Assembly: GCF_030936135.1 (NCBI RefSeq)
Contig: NC_082596.1
Location: forward strand, 15,042,155-15,106,154
Origin: Gavia stellata
Taxonomy: Eukaryota; Chordata; Aves; Gaviiformes; Gaviidae
Direction of reading: 5' to 3'
DNA length: 64,000 nucleotides
Shown here: positions 1 through 13,379 of the stretch, one piece after another
Position numbering within the stretch: the first letter of the stretch is position 1
Layout: each line of letters opens with the position of its first letter
Made by a program: the position numbers and the translations under genes
The notes under the pieces: model-generated
The model's database searches: none
Told to the model about the DNA's origin: nothing
The model's input: only the letters and a program-made list of their open reading frames with translations

Positions 1-3000
1 AATGGCTCCTACTATGGAGCCATTTTTCTTGTCACAAAGATCTACTTATTAATTTAACCTCATCCATTTCTACCATTTTCCAAAAGACTTGAATGGTCTG
101 AGTTTGTCCAAATGCTATTAGTTTCAAAATTACTTCAATTGTCCACAAGTTTTTAAGCTTCTAGCCCCAAATAATTCTCAAAATGGTATTTGTACAATCT
201 CTTTTGGGATTTGTACATGATAATGCTACTTTTAGCTTCTTCACATCACAGTCTCCCTCTGTTTGCACTGACCAAGCAGCAAAATAGCAGTTTAAGCTAG
301 GCGTTACTCATTCTACATCTTACTAAAAATAGCTAGAGGAAAGTATAAGTTAATTACATCCTGAGCATCAGGAAACAATTAACAGCTTTTTGTTATATCA
401 CCCTGATTTCTAAGCTATACAATTATATGCTGCTGCAGAAAAGGATGTGTGATTATCAAGAGAAGGATCTTTTCTGCAAAAAATGAAAGGAAATTGTTGC
501 ACCGCTGACAATCAGTGCTATAAATAATGCTTAGCTAGTATCTTTTCAGAAGTCATTTCCATTATTTGCAATCCTAACTTTGAGTAATGTGTTGGCCACG
601 TGCTGTCAGATTCTCCTCCCAAAGAGGATGAGCCTAAGTGCTGGACTCTGATTCCTCAGACAAACACTCACAACTTCAGCTTCCTGTGAATATTCTGCAA
701 TACTCATTGGAATTAAATCAAAAATCACTGTTTTTACGAACCATATTGTAATTATGCCTTGTGTTTGGTTTACCTCTTACACCAGAACTGAGAATGGCTT
801 GAGAAAACACAAAGGAATGAACAGGCTTGCTTTAAGCAGCCCCAATGCTTTGAAGACACGAGTAACAATGTGAAGAGTAGCGGATGCAACATACAAACAC
901 TTCTTTTTAACTCCTGCCAATAAACTAATTTGGCCCAATATGCAGGAAAGTGGTGCAAACACAGAGCCAGCGGATTGTACAATAGTTCAGCTGAACACTA
1001 ATTGAAACATTACAGCAATATACCCGTTTTGGCAATGGCCTGTAGTGAGAGAAGCAATGAAATAAACCCACATAAACTTCCACAACTCCGAGTCATAGGC
1101 CACTGTGCTAGATGGCAGCTGTGCTACTGGGGGGTGGGAGAATGTTCCCAAACCAGGTACGTTATATAAGATCCATAAAGGATAAATATGATAGTGTTAG
1201 TGCTGCTTATCAACAGAAGAACTTTGGTGTCTGCAAATTCCTCATGTAATGCACCTCCAGGACAGCTATACCTCTCCCCAAGAAGTTCAAGCTCTGTTCC
1301 AAGTTCTCCTTCCCTATTATCTTACACCTCAAGGCTTCTTAAGTGCATCGTCCTTGACAGACACAGTCTTGTCTGGCTCTTGTCTAGCTGGAATGCTCTT
1401 GGAAAGATAGTTTCCACAGCTCTTGATCTCAATCATGTTGCCCCTCTACCTGATTCCTTCCACTGCCTCCTCCTCTCCTGTCACATCACACACAGTATTA
1501 CCGTGCTTATCTTCACCTTCAAGCTCCCACCTTTGCTGTCATCATCTCTCAAGTGCTCCTGGCTTTTGCTCTGACTGGGCACTTAGTTCCAGTTTTGCCA
1601 TTCAGTTTTAAGTCTTCAAGCAAGCATCTTTGTGCTTGCTGCCTGAATACGCAGGAGGCACCCTCACCCAAACAGCCACAGAGCTGTCTGGATGTAGTCC
1701 CCCAAATCCTGTCCAGCATTGCTATGATCTCTACCAAGAACCTGACAACTAAACAGGGGTTGGTCAGGGGAAGAATGGATGAAAGCGGTGAGAAGGGGCT
1801 CCCGGACTGGCACAGCTGTACTTTAACATCTGGGTTTGACTCCATGAGAAGCCAATCTGACTGTGGGGTCCCCCACTAAAAGGTGTCTCTGGAGCTCCTC
1901 ACCCCCTGACCCCAGGCCAGCTGACCTTATTCCTTGCACTGTCATTGGCATTAGTTTGACACAATGGTAACCTGGCTGAGCTCCCCAGACCCCATCATGG
2001 GGTCGTACACGCACCAGTGCAGGTGCTCCAGCCAAGCAGCAGGAGCCCCGGTCCAGGGGAGTTGGGCTGCCCTTTTCTGCAGCAGCAGCTAGACACATCA
2101 GCTCAACGCCGGTGTAAAACCCACAGCATGACCTGCAGTCCCCTGGTTCTCCACAGAAACCAGAAAACTCTCATCTGCCTGCAAATCCCTGTGACACAGC
2201 TGTGGTAGCCCCTGTAATCACCCACACAATTGCAAGGAAATGGAGAATTACGGCCTTGTAATGTGAAAAGCAGCTTCTATATTTACTCTGAATTAGCAAG
2301 CCCAATCAGGCATATTTTTAAATTATTCCTAAATGCACCTTCGGGAGCTGACTGCATTTACTGGATTGAGGCACCATTAAGAAGTAAACTATGAAGACTG
2401 TGAAATTATAGGGTTGATAATGAAGACAGGGAGTTGTGTTCTGAAGTAGTGTTGTCACTCTGGTAGCACTGTGATGTGCTGGTCATATAAATTACACAGC
2501 ACAAATTTCAAAACATATGAAATGTCAATATTTGCCTCTATTCATGCACAATACCCTGAGAAGAGCGCAGAAGTAAAGCTAAAAACCTTGAGAGAAGTAA
2601 TTCAGGCAAATTGCAAACATAGTTCCTGTTCCTACCTGGTAACAACATGTGCATTGGGCATTTAAACTGAACATGATTTTTATAGTCTGTCTTCTACTGG
2701 AGTCTGCAGTTTCTTAATGGGAATCCAGCAAATGTTTGACCCACGTTGAGTTTAGGCAAATTAAGCACTGAGGGAGTGGTCAAGCAAACCCAGCAGTGGC
2801 TGCTGCCGCCGTTCCCACTCTTCGTCCTTGACCATGTGTTTCTGCCGGCTCCCTCACCCCAGTGCTGGCACTGGCCTGACCTCATGCTGAGCCTGTTTAG
2901 AAAGTTAATTTTTTCTTGTTTGGCTTCAGCTGCTTTAGTTCCCTGAACTTCTGATCCCAGACGAACGCCAGTGAGCAGTGCAAGGGAAGTGATAAGAGCA

Positions 3001-6000
3001 AGGACAGTAGCAGCCTGCAGTTAGACCCACTGTATCAGAAAACCACAGCCTCAAACTGTAGTTCAGTGATGTGGGGTAAGCCAGCACCCGTTTCTCCCCC
3101 CGTACTTCTTCAGAGAAAGCTTTTATGTGGTCATGCAGTAAATCGGTTTGTAAAACTGACCCAACTGAAATATCAGCCATCCAAAAGCCCTGCTGATCAC
3201 TTCCCCAGTGCAGGTCACCCCAGTGCAGGTCCAGAGATGCTTAAGCAAGTCCAAAGGAAGGGAAGCACAGAGGAGAAAACCAGGAGCCAGAAACACCTAT
3301 GTCATTGTGGATACAAGAAAGAGAGGACCACTGCTTTCAGTGGAAGTACTAGCTCGAAGTTTTAGCCATCCAATTAGTCCCTCTCCACTTCTCTAGCTCC
3401 AGGCATACCTGGATCCCTGTGTAGCTGTACCATGATGAAGAGCCCAGAGAGAAATAGATGTAACAGAAGCAGACCTGCTGATGATCAGTGCCTGAGGAGG
3501 CTCCTTTGGCTTCACAGGTTTCTCTAGAGCCTGAGTGAGCCTGTGACACAGTCTGTGGGTTATCTTTTCCCTTTCCCCATGCTTCCATGTAACTCCATGC
3601 TTCAGAGTTTTCAAAAAATAAAGAAGCAAGATTGCACATTATTTTACTTCCACTCCTGCTGTATAGCACTCTCCTGGCAGTGTAGGTTTTTCTTTAAGAT
3701 CAGTTTTACTCTTTCTGCTGCAAGGAACAAAAGCATATTCACAATACAGTCATTTCTCCTTAAGGCCACAAGAAAAATGTGGGATTCAAGGGAAAGGTCA
3801 AATCTCCAAACAGTTAAAAAAAAAAGATTACAAAAATTAAAAGTCATGACTGTTGCTGATATTTATGAAATTGATTAAAAATCCCTTCTCAGCTTTCCTT
3901 CTGCTAGCTAGTGGAGGCAAACTGCCTTTGTAAATCTGTCTCTCCATTCTATTATAATAACAATAGTCCTAGTTGAATCAGTGTAACTAAGGATCCTTGT
4001 GAGCCTGTGTTCAAATAGGTTTAAGCTGTATTTAATTCCAGCGGTTTATAAATTAAAATTGTTTAAAATATATGGTTTATATGTGTCGTGGTATGTGCTC
4101 TTGCTTAAGGAAAAAAAACCCAACAACCCATGACTAACATGTGAAGTGCATCCTTCACTCAACGAATGCCAGCGGTTCTGCCGAGACCTGAAGCTTTGCA
4201 GTTTCTGTCTTTATTAACCTTCAGAGCCTTGATGCAGTTTTTCTTCAGGGACCAGGTACATGAACCAAACCTGCTTAGCTCTTGCTTCTTATCCAGCCTT
4301 TCATCCCCTTTGCCAGTTCTTCATCAGCTTAATCTCCTCCCAAAAGACTTTATTTTGACAAGATGGCTGTAGTCAACCCTGGCCTTGAACACAGGAAAAC
4401 AAGTATCTTTCAGTTAGCAAAGGGACTCATACAAGCCTGCTCTGCCAGGAAGAAAGGGGCAAAAGAGCTAACGCAACCACAATACAAGGGTTACAAAAAC
4501 AAAAAGCAGAATAAGTGGCAAGAAAGGTAGAAGGGCCCAGAGCCTCAGGAGGGAATGTCTGTTTTTGAGAGCAGACCCTAAGCCAAGAGCTACCACTCAA
4601 GCCAGCACTCAGTGCCTGGACACTTAGTGATGGGGATGAAGAAGTCTACGTCAGGAACTTAGCTGGACCGTGAAGAGTCTAACGCTTGCTGCTGTGACAA
4701 TATTGTTCACTTTCTTAAGTTTTACATCACAGAAAGCACTGAAATTCTTTGATTTACACTTCAAAAAGTACTGGAGCCTACAGATATAAGAAATACCTCA
4801 ATTAAAATGAGATGCACTGATTCCTCCCTAGTCCTTGTCCATTTATCCCATAGTGAAAGATGGCTGACCTCCCTGCTGGCTTCAGTCTGTTCTCTCACTC
4901 TACAGATGTGACTTTGGAGGGAGAAAAGAGCAGATCCTTTCCTGAACACACTACCCAGAGATCCCCACCCATCCCGGCACATACAGTATCACCTCTGCAT
5001 CTCCACGCTTGAGAGGTATTTTTCTCTGCGCTTTTGGGATGCCACTCTTGGGCTTGGTGTCTGACCTCCCAAACCAGAAATCCCAATCCCGACAGAGTCC
5101 CACTTCGGTTCCCCAAGTTTGGCGGCTTCACACAGACCCTCCCTTGCTGGCCAGACCCTGCTACTGCTGCAAGAAACCGCTACCAATTGCAGCCAATATT
5201 TGTGTTGCAGGGGCTTTTTCTTCAGAGCATACAGTGCCTACCCCTGCTGAGACTTGATAAATAGCTCAAATTCCTAGGCACTACCGCTACACAAATAGTA
5301 AATAATAATGACAAGTGATAGGAGGACTTCTCTGTCATGGTGTCAGCCTATGGCCGCTGCCCCCATAGCAGCAGGGATCGTGTAGTAAATGCAAAGCTAG
5401 ATTGGTTTTGGCACATTAATTCTGCCTTCCCTGCACGAGCATCAACATCAAACCAGTTTCCTTCACCTGTTCATGGGCAGCTCCTCTAACGTACAATAAA
5501 TGAAAAATATTCTTGCACATGCTACACACATCCAAGATCCTTTGCTTGCCTGCTGATCTCTGCTAACCTGAGACAAAAGTTAATGATTGACTCCATCTGG
5601 AATGGAATACATAAAATATACAGCACAAACCACTCGTACAACATCCGCCTTCTTGTGTACATAGCAAAAGAGCGATCGCTATTTGCACATGCGTTGTTAA
5701 CTACTTGATCTCTGAGTTCTGCTTGAGGAAAGCTGCTGACAGGAACGACTGAATTATTAAAAGGCATAGCTTCAAGGAAAGAATTGAGCAAACAAAAGCC
5801 TTACGTCTTCAGGCTTTGAATAGCCAGAAATTTTACTGAAGGACATGAGAAATTGAGATTCCTGGCCCAGGAATCATATACATAAACATATACGCGTATC
5901 TCTCTCTCTCTCTATGCATGCATGCATGCTTATATATACATATGGGACTTGATGTCCTTAGAACTACTACAAACGGGCAAGATTGAAACACATGGGAAGG

Positions 6001-9000
6001 TGCATCAGGTATCAAAGATTCTAGAAAAAATGAACATACAAAATTGAGAAACACATGCTTTTTATAAAATTAAAATAATTTATATTAATTAAAATATATA
6101 ATCGAAAGTGCTGTGATAGGGTAGAGTTAGCGGGAAACATCTTGATTTCAGAGCACTTCATTTTGCAGCTCTACCAACCCTCACTTTGAAACCTTTTCTT
6201 TCAGTGTATTACTCTGGTGGAACCTCACAGAGAAGATGATTGCCAATTTTTTGGTTGCTTGATTTTGGAAAACAAATTAATGAAAGTGAAATTATTTGGA
6301 CAGAGAGTTCTGGAGCACTCTATTCCACAGAGATCTGATGATACAATCTCCTGTGTCCTATCCGCCCTGAAGAAGTCAGCAGACAAGAGCCTTCTCAAGT
6401 GAGACAACTGAAAATTATTTTTTTCAGGGTTAGTTATGAGCCCGATCAGTAGCTCTTGGCTAAGGGAAATGCAGCTACTGGTGGAGAACTAAGGAGGTTG
6501 CAAGAACATGGTGCAGGGGGTAGAAAAATATATCATCCCTCTAGGCGGAAGTACAATATTGGATTGGCTTAGGCAGATTACAAAATCTCATCTTAATGAA
6601 TTCTGTCTCTGAAAACGGCATATACGTTTGTTTAATATCTGAAGATCGGTCAGGACCTGACTTGAGAGGAAGTGACCTCTAGTCAACTCTACATCTTTAA
6701 TCCTCATGTTCCTTTTAGTGTATAAGCATACACAGTTGTAATAGCGCATCACTGGAGAGTTAATATACTTTCAAACACAGTGATAGCATTTAATAAATTA
6801 TGTAACTATATGGTTAATATATTTCTGTATTATAGTAATACATTAAGGCTCTCTTGATTACTTCTCTCTAGAAACTGTTATTGTATGTGCCCTGGGTTCT
6901 TTGCACCTTAGAGTGCAAATGAACTTTTGAACCCTACCACCATGAAAAAGGTTGACTATTTATTGCTCAGAACAAGAAAAAATTTATGGACCTGGAAGTG
7001 CTATCATCCTTCAGAAGTTAATGGCTCTGAAAGTTATGCACTCCAATATGTTAAGAAGTTTTCTTAAAGTGATAATTTTCCTGAAGGGAGACCTTTGGAA
7101 GACCAGTGAAAACTGATATTGACTTTTCTCTTGCAGCTTCAAAATGTACAGCTGTTTACCACGTAAAACCTCTTTTGTAAGATGAAACTCATATACAAAC
7201 TCTGATAAAAAGGCAAACAAATTTCTGTTGAACCATATCTTGCATTTTGTCTCTTCTGAAAGAAAGAAAAATCTCTAAGAAACATGCTTCATATTTCCCT
7301 AAGCAGAAAGAAAGAAGATGCTGAATTATAAGAACTATTCTATCAAAATCACTGGCTCATCTAACAAGTTTCCTAATTATTTACTCAACTGTTTAACATA
7401 AGTGTGAATCGGGAAAGGTGTTGCTTCTTGTAAAGGCTGGTGATAAAGAAACAATTAGCAGACAAGGAAGAATTCAGACACCCCTGACTTGTAAGACAGG
7501 CAGCCAGCACGTATATCAAAACATGCCCATTGAAACTGCTTTTGGTTGCCAGAGGCAAGATCAGCTCTACCTAAGTTAATGCTCAAACCCAGACAGAGAT
7601 ACTTTAATCCCTCTGCTGAAATGGGCACAACCTGTTGCCTTCGACTGGGATGGAAACGAGCTTGGAATTGCTCTGCTTCCGATAAAACTCTTATCGACTT
7701 CAGTAGTGCCATTATACGTCCCCATTACCAGGCTTCCAATGATGACTATCCAAAGCACTAAGGCTGTGACACTTTCCTTCAGGCACACCCAGCGAGACCG
7801 AGGAGGCTTGGGGACATTCACTTCCCCGGGGCTGCCCCCAGGCAGGTGTTTGCAGGCAGGGACATAGCGGGATGGAGGCCTCAAAGGGCTCTCCCGGTTC
7901 CAAGGAAGCTGAAGGCCCTGTGATCCTCTTAAGCGCAGCTCGCAGTTTCTTCAGGAGATAGGTCCATACTCATCACTTGTAACTTATGGAGCCTTTTAAG
8001 AGCTCTGTTGCAGCCATCCTCAAAAGAAAGAGCTCACCACTGAACAGCTATAGGGTCTCTGTAACTGCAGCAGAACAGAGGGAAGAGCTGGGTTTTCGGG
8101 TGGTTGGAGCTGTCAAGCAGCCAGAGCCCCAGCAGTTTGTCCTTGCAGGGCCATCAGTGCCTGGAGAGCCCGCCGCTGGATTGTGCCCATCCCAGCTCTT
8201 GCCTTGCTCTTCTTAGCCTCCTGCATGGCAGCGAGAAGCTGCCAAAGGTCTGTCCTGAAGTGCCACACTGCCGAGATCTTCAGCTTTGTTTCATGGCTGT
8301 CAGACTGATAATTTAAAGGCTCACCGAGAGCCAAACTTCAGAAGTCCTTACTTTAAAAAATATGTTCCCATTATCCAAAAGTAAGACTGAGTTAGGTGTT
8401 CGCTCAGCCAGCTCCTGGGGTTAGAGGCAGAGGACACTACTGGATGTAAAAATTTACCATGTTAGCTAAAACATGTATCAAGGTCCTGTTTCTTTTTCCA
8501 TAAATCACCCCACCTATGGACCAGGATTTACATCACGGCCTTATCTCCCACAAACTGCTCATAACCAAAGCTGGTGGGTGTAAGCCCAGCACCAGCATGT
8601 GCCAGCAGCCAGCTCCCCGGGTGCCAGCAGACACAGCACACACCAGGGCAGCGGCTCCTGACCTCGCAAAGGAGAAACACAGATCACAAGCAACCGACGG
8701 ACAGTAACAAGGAGAAGGAAAAAACTCTTTGGCCTCCTCCTCTCCCTCCCCTAGCCAGCGTGCACTTGGCTGGAGAGGGGAAGGGGGCACAGGGTTTCCA
8801 TCCCCACTGGCAGCACTGCCAGTGTGCAAAGCCAGGCTCACCAAGGCGCTGCTCAGATGACTTCAGCCCTCACTGAGGAGGTCCCTGCCAGAGAGGGATG
8901 GATGTGCAGCAAACAGGCCACAGGAACGCAGGCTATAGGGCAATGCATGAGGCTGGGGCGAGATGGGCAATAGGAACTTCGTAAGGAATTTAAATAAAGC

Positions 9001-11519
9001 AGCTCTCATAAGTATTTGAGTTTAGACACACGTGCTGTTTGCTCCACTATAAGAGTGCTTTAAATACCTACATTTGGTTGGTTTTATGTAAGCAACACCA
9101 TGCTCACAGTTTCGTTTTACACTTTTACTCCTAAGTTATGTGTTCATCTTGCAGTATGCAACACTTGCTCATATGCACTTTCACCCAAATACACACATAA
9201 TCACCTGTCTGGCTGCATCACTCCCGCTGGGGGCTTATCTTGCATTTGTAAGCATCACTAAGAATAGAGTACAGTATGTTTCCTTGAGTGCATGTGCGTG
9301 CCGGTTTTCTATCATCTGTTTGCCTGCCCCAAAGGCGGCTGAGATAGCCTGTCTTTGATCCTGAAAACCCTCCATGTTTTCATTTAGCCTTAACAATTAT
9401 ACACTTCACTTGGACAGGAAAAGGGAACCTTTAAATGCAGGGTTGGCTAAAACTTGTCTACCGGACAGTCTTCTATCACATATTTTGTGGCTTTTATTGT
9501 CTGGAAAACTGAAGAAAACTAACCTCTTGCATAGAGTATCCCAACAGAGAAACAGAACAAAGCTAACAAAAAATTGGGGGAAGAGAGACAAATTTGGGTG
9601 CAGTTTCACAAGACCATTCCAGCTGACCCAACAGCTCACTGCTGCCAAAATGGAAGATCCCACTGCTTCTCCACTACCTCCTCTTCCTGCTCTTGGCTCC
9701 ACATTCCCACCACCTATCTCCTGTGGGTTCTGGCAGTCAGCAGATGAAAAAACTAACCTACCTGCCGGATGACCACATTGGATCTGCTCCCAGGAACGTG
9801 CAAGAAGTATGCGAGCGGGCACAAGGGAGGAGGTGGGACTACCCAGCCGGGAGTGGGAAGTAGGAACAGGGTCAGGAGGAGAGAGGATCTCCCCTTTCAG
9901 GGGGAGCTAGACATTATGCAGGCTGTGTTGTTCATGAAACCACAGCCCAAGGAGATCTGGGTCACTTCCTATTGATTCGCAAAGGAATGTCCATAGGTAA
10001 CTTCACAGGATGGGGAATAATTATTTTGTATCTGTAGATCATCCTGCCCAAAGACAGCACCATGTTTCATTACCTTAATAAATAAGATATGTCATCCTTG
10101 ATTGTGATGCTAATGAGCTGATTCTAGGAGCCAGATTTGTTGAAGTTTCCTCAGTCTTCTCCATAGGGAAAGATTGCAAAGCTTTTGCTTTTACATTTAA
10201 CTATGAGGTATATACAAAAATTAATGTGATCTTACTAGAAATTCTGTATTAGCCTTGAATCTTCAACTTCTAGTAAGATAAATTAAAAACAGCAGGATTC
10301 TTATCAGGGACTTGGATGAACAACTCAGCACTTAGTCCACCATGAAAAGCCTGTGTGCTGGTGCACCCTGTCACCTGAGGTTTCACTTCAGGCTACTTTG
10401 AAGAGGAATCTCAAGCTTGGAGCAGACATTGTTGTGTAATGGAGCCAGACCACTAAAACAACATTTACTCCCCAAACATGGATATCACTGGTGTGCATCG
10501 CAAGGTGTCTATGGTCCTTACCATGTGAATGCGACCAGTAACAATGTCTGCGTCTGTACTAGCAACAATGATGGCACGTCCCAAATCAAGCAACATTTCT
10601 ACCATGTTGCAGTGTTTGTCTGGCATTTGAGCAAAAAGGTCAAAGAAAATTCATGCAAAAACTACTGGGAAAATATTTTTACAATCTCTTTCTAGTTACA
10701 AGTATAACACAAAATAATAATAGGATTTTTTATTCCTGAATCACAAGATGTTCCGTCAACAAACCGAAAGCCTTAAAATTCCTTTTTCTCCACTGTGGTG
10801 TATGGGTACAGATGGCACACTAAATACATCACAGAAATTAAAAATTAACTGAGTCAGGCATTTTTGTTAACGGTTTCTGTGCTGCACACAACTTCAGTCA
10901 CACAGCACTGTTAATTACTGCTGGTGCTGCCAGTGAGGATCCCCTCCCATCTGCTGGGACCAGCTGATGCAAAATAAAACCAGGCCCTCAGAATGAGGAG
11001 CGCCTCTGCAGGGTCACTGGCCGGCCCCGCTGCCAGAGCCGGAGAGCACACGGGGCTCGTGCAGGAGCGGTTCGCTGCGCTGTTATTTCTCGCTGGCGTG
11101 CTGAAACATTATTGCTTATGGTTCGTTTGGGGGTTTTTTAATCTTTAAAGATGCAACTCTCCTTCTGCATCGCTTGAGCCCTTTAGCGATGCAGCACCCG
11201 TTCCCCCAGACGCCTCCTACCCCACGCAGGGGAGCAAAGGTGCCCGGGGCAGAAGACCCCCGAGGCGGTGACTTACCTCCCCGGGCTCGCAGCGCCGGCT
11301 GCCACCTCCCCTCCTCCTCCTCTTCCTCCTCCTCGCTGCGGAAAGCGGGGCCGGAGCCCGGGGACGCGCTGGAAGCAGGGCAGGTGCTCCGGTGCAAGGA
11401 AAGCCCGAGGGGACAGACCCTCGCCCTCCGCCCCGCAGATCCCCCTCCCGCCGTCGGGGGGGCTGCTGCGGACCCCTGGGAACGTGTCCCCGGCAAAGCG
11501 GGGGGAAGGCACCGCTTAC
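1..11519 (-). other. DEPTOR: DEPTOR intron 1, distal part; no exon recognised
   Basis: This stretch lies downstream of the DEPTOR exon 1 donor on the minus strand, so it should be intron 1, which is also long in mammals. I looked on the minus strand for the first DEP domain of DEPTOR (the part after GEQLR) and did not find it, so exon 2 is probably beyond position 1. The open frames here are short and match no family I know. It holds a compound microsatellite near 5.9 kb and one exon-like open stretch near 6.2-6.4 kb on the other strand. I see no clear transposon in it. Confidence 0.6.
5899..5939. repeat. Compound microsatellite (TC)n-(ATGC)n-(TA)n
   Basis: Three simple repeats abut: TC units at 5899-5913, ATGC units at 5914-5929 and TA units at 5930-5939. 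The last two blocks are self-complementary. It lies inside DEPTOR intron 1. Confidence 0.9.
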
Positions 11520-12400
11520 CGGAGCTGCTCGCCGGTGAGCAGGACCTCGGCCATGTGCTCCAGCTCCGCCGCTTTCTGCTGCATGCTGCTCATGCCCTCC
11601 TCCATCGCCGCCGGCCTGCGGGCACAGCACCGCCGGGGGAGGGGGGAACGGGGACCCGCCGCCGCCCGCCCCGGCCGCGCTGCCCCCGCTGGCAGCTCCG
11701 AGGGGCGCCTCCCGCCCGGCCCCGGCGGCTGCAGAGCTTGTCGCCGGGGAGGGGGGGCAGCGGCAGCCCTCCACCCGCCGCTCCGGCTCACCTGAGCGGG
11801 GCAGGTCACTTTTTCCCTCGGCAGGCTCGGATCCGCCCCCCCCGCGCTTCCCGTGTTATTGTGTCACGGGCAGGCGGAGAAACACACGGCTGCAGCCGCC
11901 GCAGCCGCAGCCAGGCTCGCCGAGGCAGCAGCGTCCCCCCCCGGCTGTCACACGGCAGGGTCGGCGCTGCCTGCCCCCGCGGGAAGGGGCCGGCTCCCCG
12001 CCGGGGGCTGCGAGCCAAGCGGCTGCCGCCGCCTCGGCTCCCCGCCGGCCCCGCTGCGGCGAGGGCAGCCCCGCCGCTCCCTTCCCCGCCTGCCCCGGGG
12101 CGGGGGGGCGGGTGGTGCAGAAGGCGGCCGCGCACGGGGGAGCGCAGCTCTCCCCTCCCGCCCGTGCAAAGTCCCGCGGCCTCGCTGCAACGCGGGGCTG
12201 AAAGAAGGAAAAGCGCGCCCGGGAGAAGCCGGCCCGGCTGCGCGGGTGTGCGCTGCTCGGCGCTGGGCTGCCGGGTCTGGCGGGATGCTCCTGCGCTACC
12301 GCTCAGGTAGTGCGCGCTGTGCCTCGGCAGTTACCCGTAGCGATACGGGGGGGGGCAGCGAGGGAGCTATTGGTCCGGATTGTCACCCTCAGAAACTGCT
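11000..12400 (-). promoter_or_regulatory. DEPTOR: CpG island with DEPTOR promoter and 5' UTR
   Basis: Dense CG dinucleotides begin near 11.0 kb and fade after about 12.36 kb; the flanks are AT-rich. The DEPTOR start codon lies inside. Visible elements include GC boxes around 12,094-12,110 and an inverted CCAAT box (ATTGG at 12,370-12,374), which reads as CCAAT in the direction of DEPTOR. No TATA box is evident. Long open frames here on both strands are an effect of GC content. The exact transcription start cannot be set from sequence. Confidence 0.75.
11520..11605 (-). CDS. DEPTOR: DEPTOR, first coding exon (5' end of gene, partial)
   Basis: DEPTOR is the DEP-domain protein that binds and inhibits mTOR in both mTORC1 and mTORC2. 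This exon gives the first 28 residues plus two bases of the next codon. It begins MEEG and ends with the block HMAEVLLTGEQL, which matches the start of vertebrate DEPTOR (ERMAEVLVTGEQL in human). The frame then meets a good donor (GTAAGC, minus strand 11,519-11,514), so the exon ends in CTC CG. The ATG at 11,605 has a purine-rich GC context and lies in a CpG island. The frame stays open upstream to about 11,809, but the MEE start matches the human start. The bird N-terminus is about 12 residues shorter because the Ser/Gly-rich tract of human DEPTOR is missing. The two DEP domains and the PDZ domain are outside the window. DSCC1 is the divergent neighbour. Confidence 0.88.
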
Positions 12401-12805
12401 GCTGCTCTCCCACCGTCCTGGTTTCTGCTCATCTGCTACCCAGGGGTTGTTTTCAGACATTGGTCCCCTACCCACCTCACCATTTGTCTCCAGGTGACAG
12501 CAGATGCAGAATTCCTGAAAGGGCAGAGAAGCATTTCTCTCAGCACTTAGTCTTGGCAATGGGAAGTAAAGTGCAAGGTCATGAGCACTCTCTGTCAATA
12601 TTTTTGATGGGGAAAAAAACCCAGCCTTTTTTAAAAAAAGTCCAGGAGGCATCTTCTGCAGTGGTCCAACTATGGTTTTCATTTACAACCACATGCAGTT
12701 GAGATATACTTTGATCACCCACTCATTGCCTATATTATTCTGCCTGCACATACTCTGTGTGTATGGAAATTGCATATGCTTAAGTGTTTGCAATATTGTC
12801 ATCGA

Positions 12806-12858
12806 TTCAGGACCAAGACGATAGTTTCAGGACCAAGATGATAGTTTCAGAACCAAGA
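12806..12858. repeat. 20-bp tandem repeat, about 2.6 copies
   Basis: A 20-bp unit starting TTCAGGACCAAGA occurs at 12,806-12,825 and 12,826-12,845 with one difference, followed by a partial third copy to 12,858. Confidence 0.85.
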
Positions 12859-12889
12859 GAAGAACTAAGAGGGAATCAAGTGAACCTAG

Positions 12890-13243
12890 TAGTAACCAGG
12901 CTGCAGACAACAGGAAGGAGGCTATTCTTTGCATGGGCCATAGCAGACTTGTGGCACTTACTGCCAAAGGGGGCTCTGGATGTAAAATAAGGGACTGGGA
13001 GTCAAGGAAAAAATGGACAAGTACTTGGAAAAGAAATCTACAGAGGGTTACTAAGCAGACAGCAGCCACATCCAGCTCAGGAAATTCTCTGTTCTAAAAA
13101 TAATTGGAAGCTAGGCAAGCACATGCGAGACGTTTCATACATGCTTTCCCTGCTGTTCCCTAAGCATCTGTTTATAGCCACTGAGATGAATACTGAACTA
13201 GATGGACCTTTGCTTCAACCCAGTATAGTCATTTTAATGAGCA
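12890..13243 (+). mobile_element. Old CR1-family LINE relic (3' end, CR1-L type)
   Basis: The end of this stretch (about 13,185-13,243) reads ACTAGATGGACCTTTG followed by AACCCAGTATAG, close to the 3' end of old CR1 families shared by birds and turtles. Bases before it fit the same family more weakly. No open frame survives. The left border is uncertain. Confidence 0.5.
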
Positions 13244-13379
13244 CCTTTGCGGGTCTCAAAGAGCACTAGAGATCCATGGATGGCAAAGGCAGAAAAACAG
13301 AATCTGCCTTCATTTCATTCATGGAATGGGCCAGGGAGAGAGGACTGGAAACACTACAGCTTGAGCTTGCTTGCTGTAA

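Noticed and set aside
7576-7884. 102-codon minus-strand frame with a hydrophobic segment
   Set aside because: A DEPTOR exon was hoped for on this strand, but the translation has no likeness to DEP domains, and one hydrophobic stretch is weak evidence.
10417-10695. 92-codon open frame on the plus strand, possible pseudogene
   Set aside because: No family recognised, no splice sites or poly(A) tail, and the length is within chance.
11174-12310. Open frame of 378 codons on the plus strand
   Set aside because: It is in the DEPTOR CpG island, rich in Pro, Arg, Ala and Gly, with similar long frames on both strands. High GC lowers stop frequency. No domain is recognisable.
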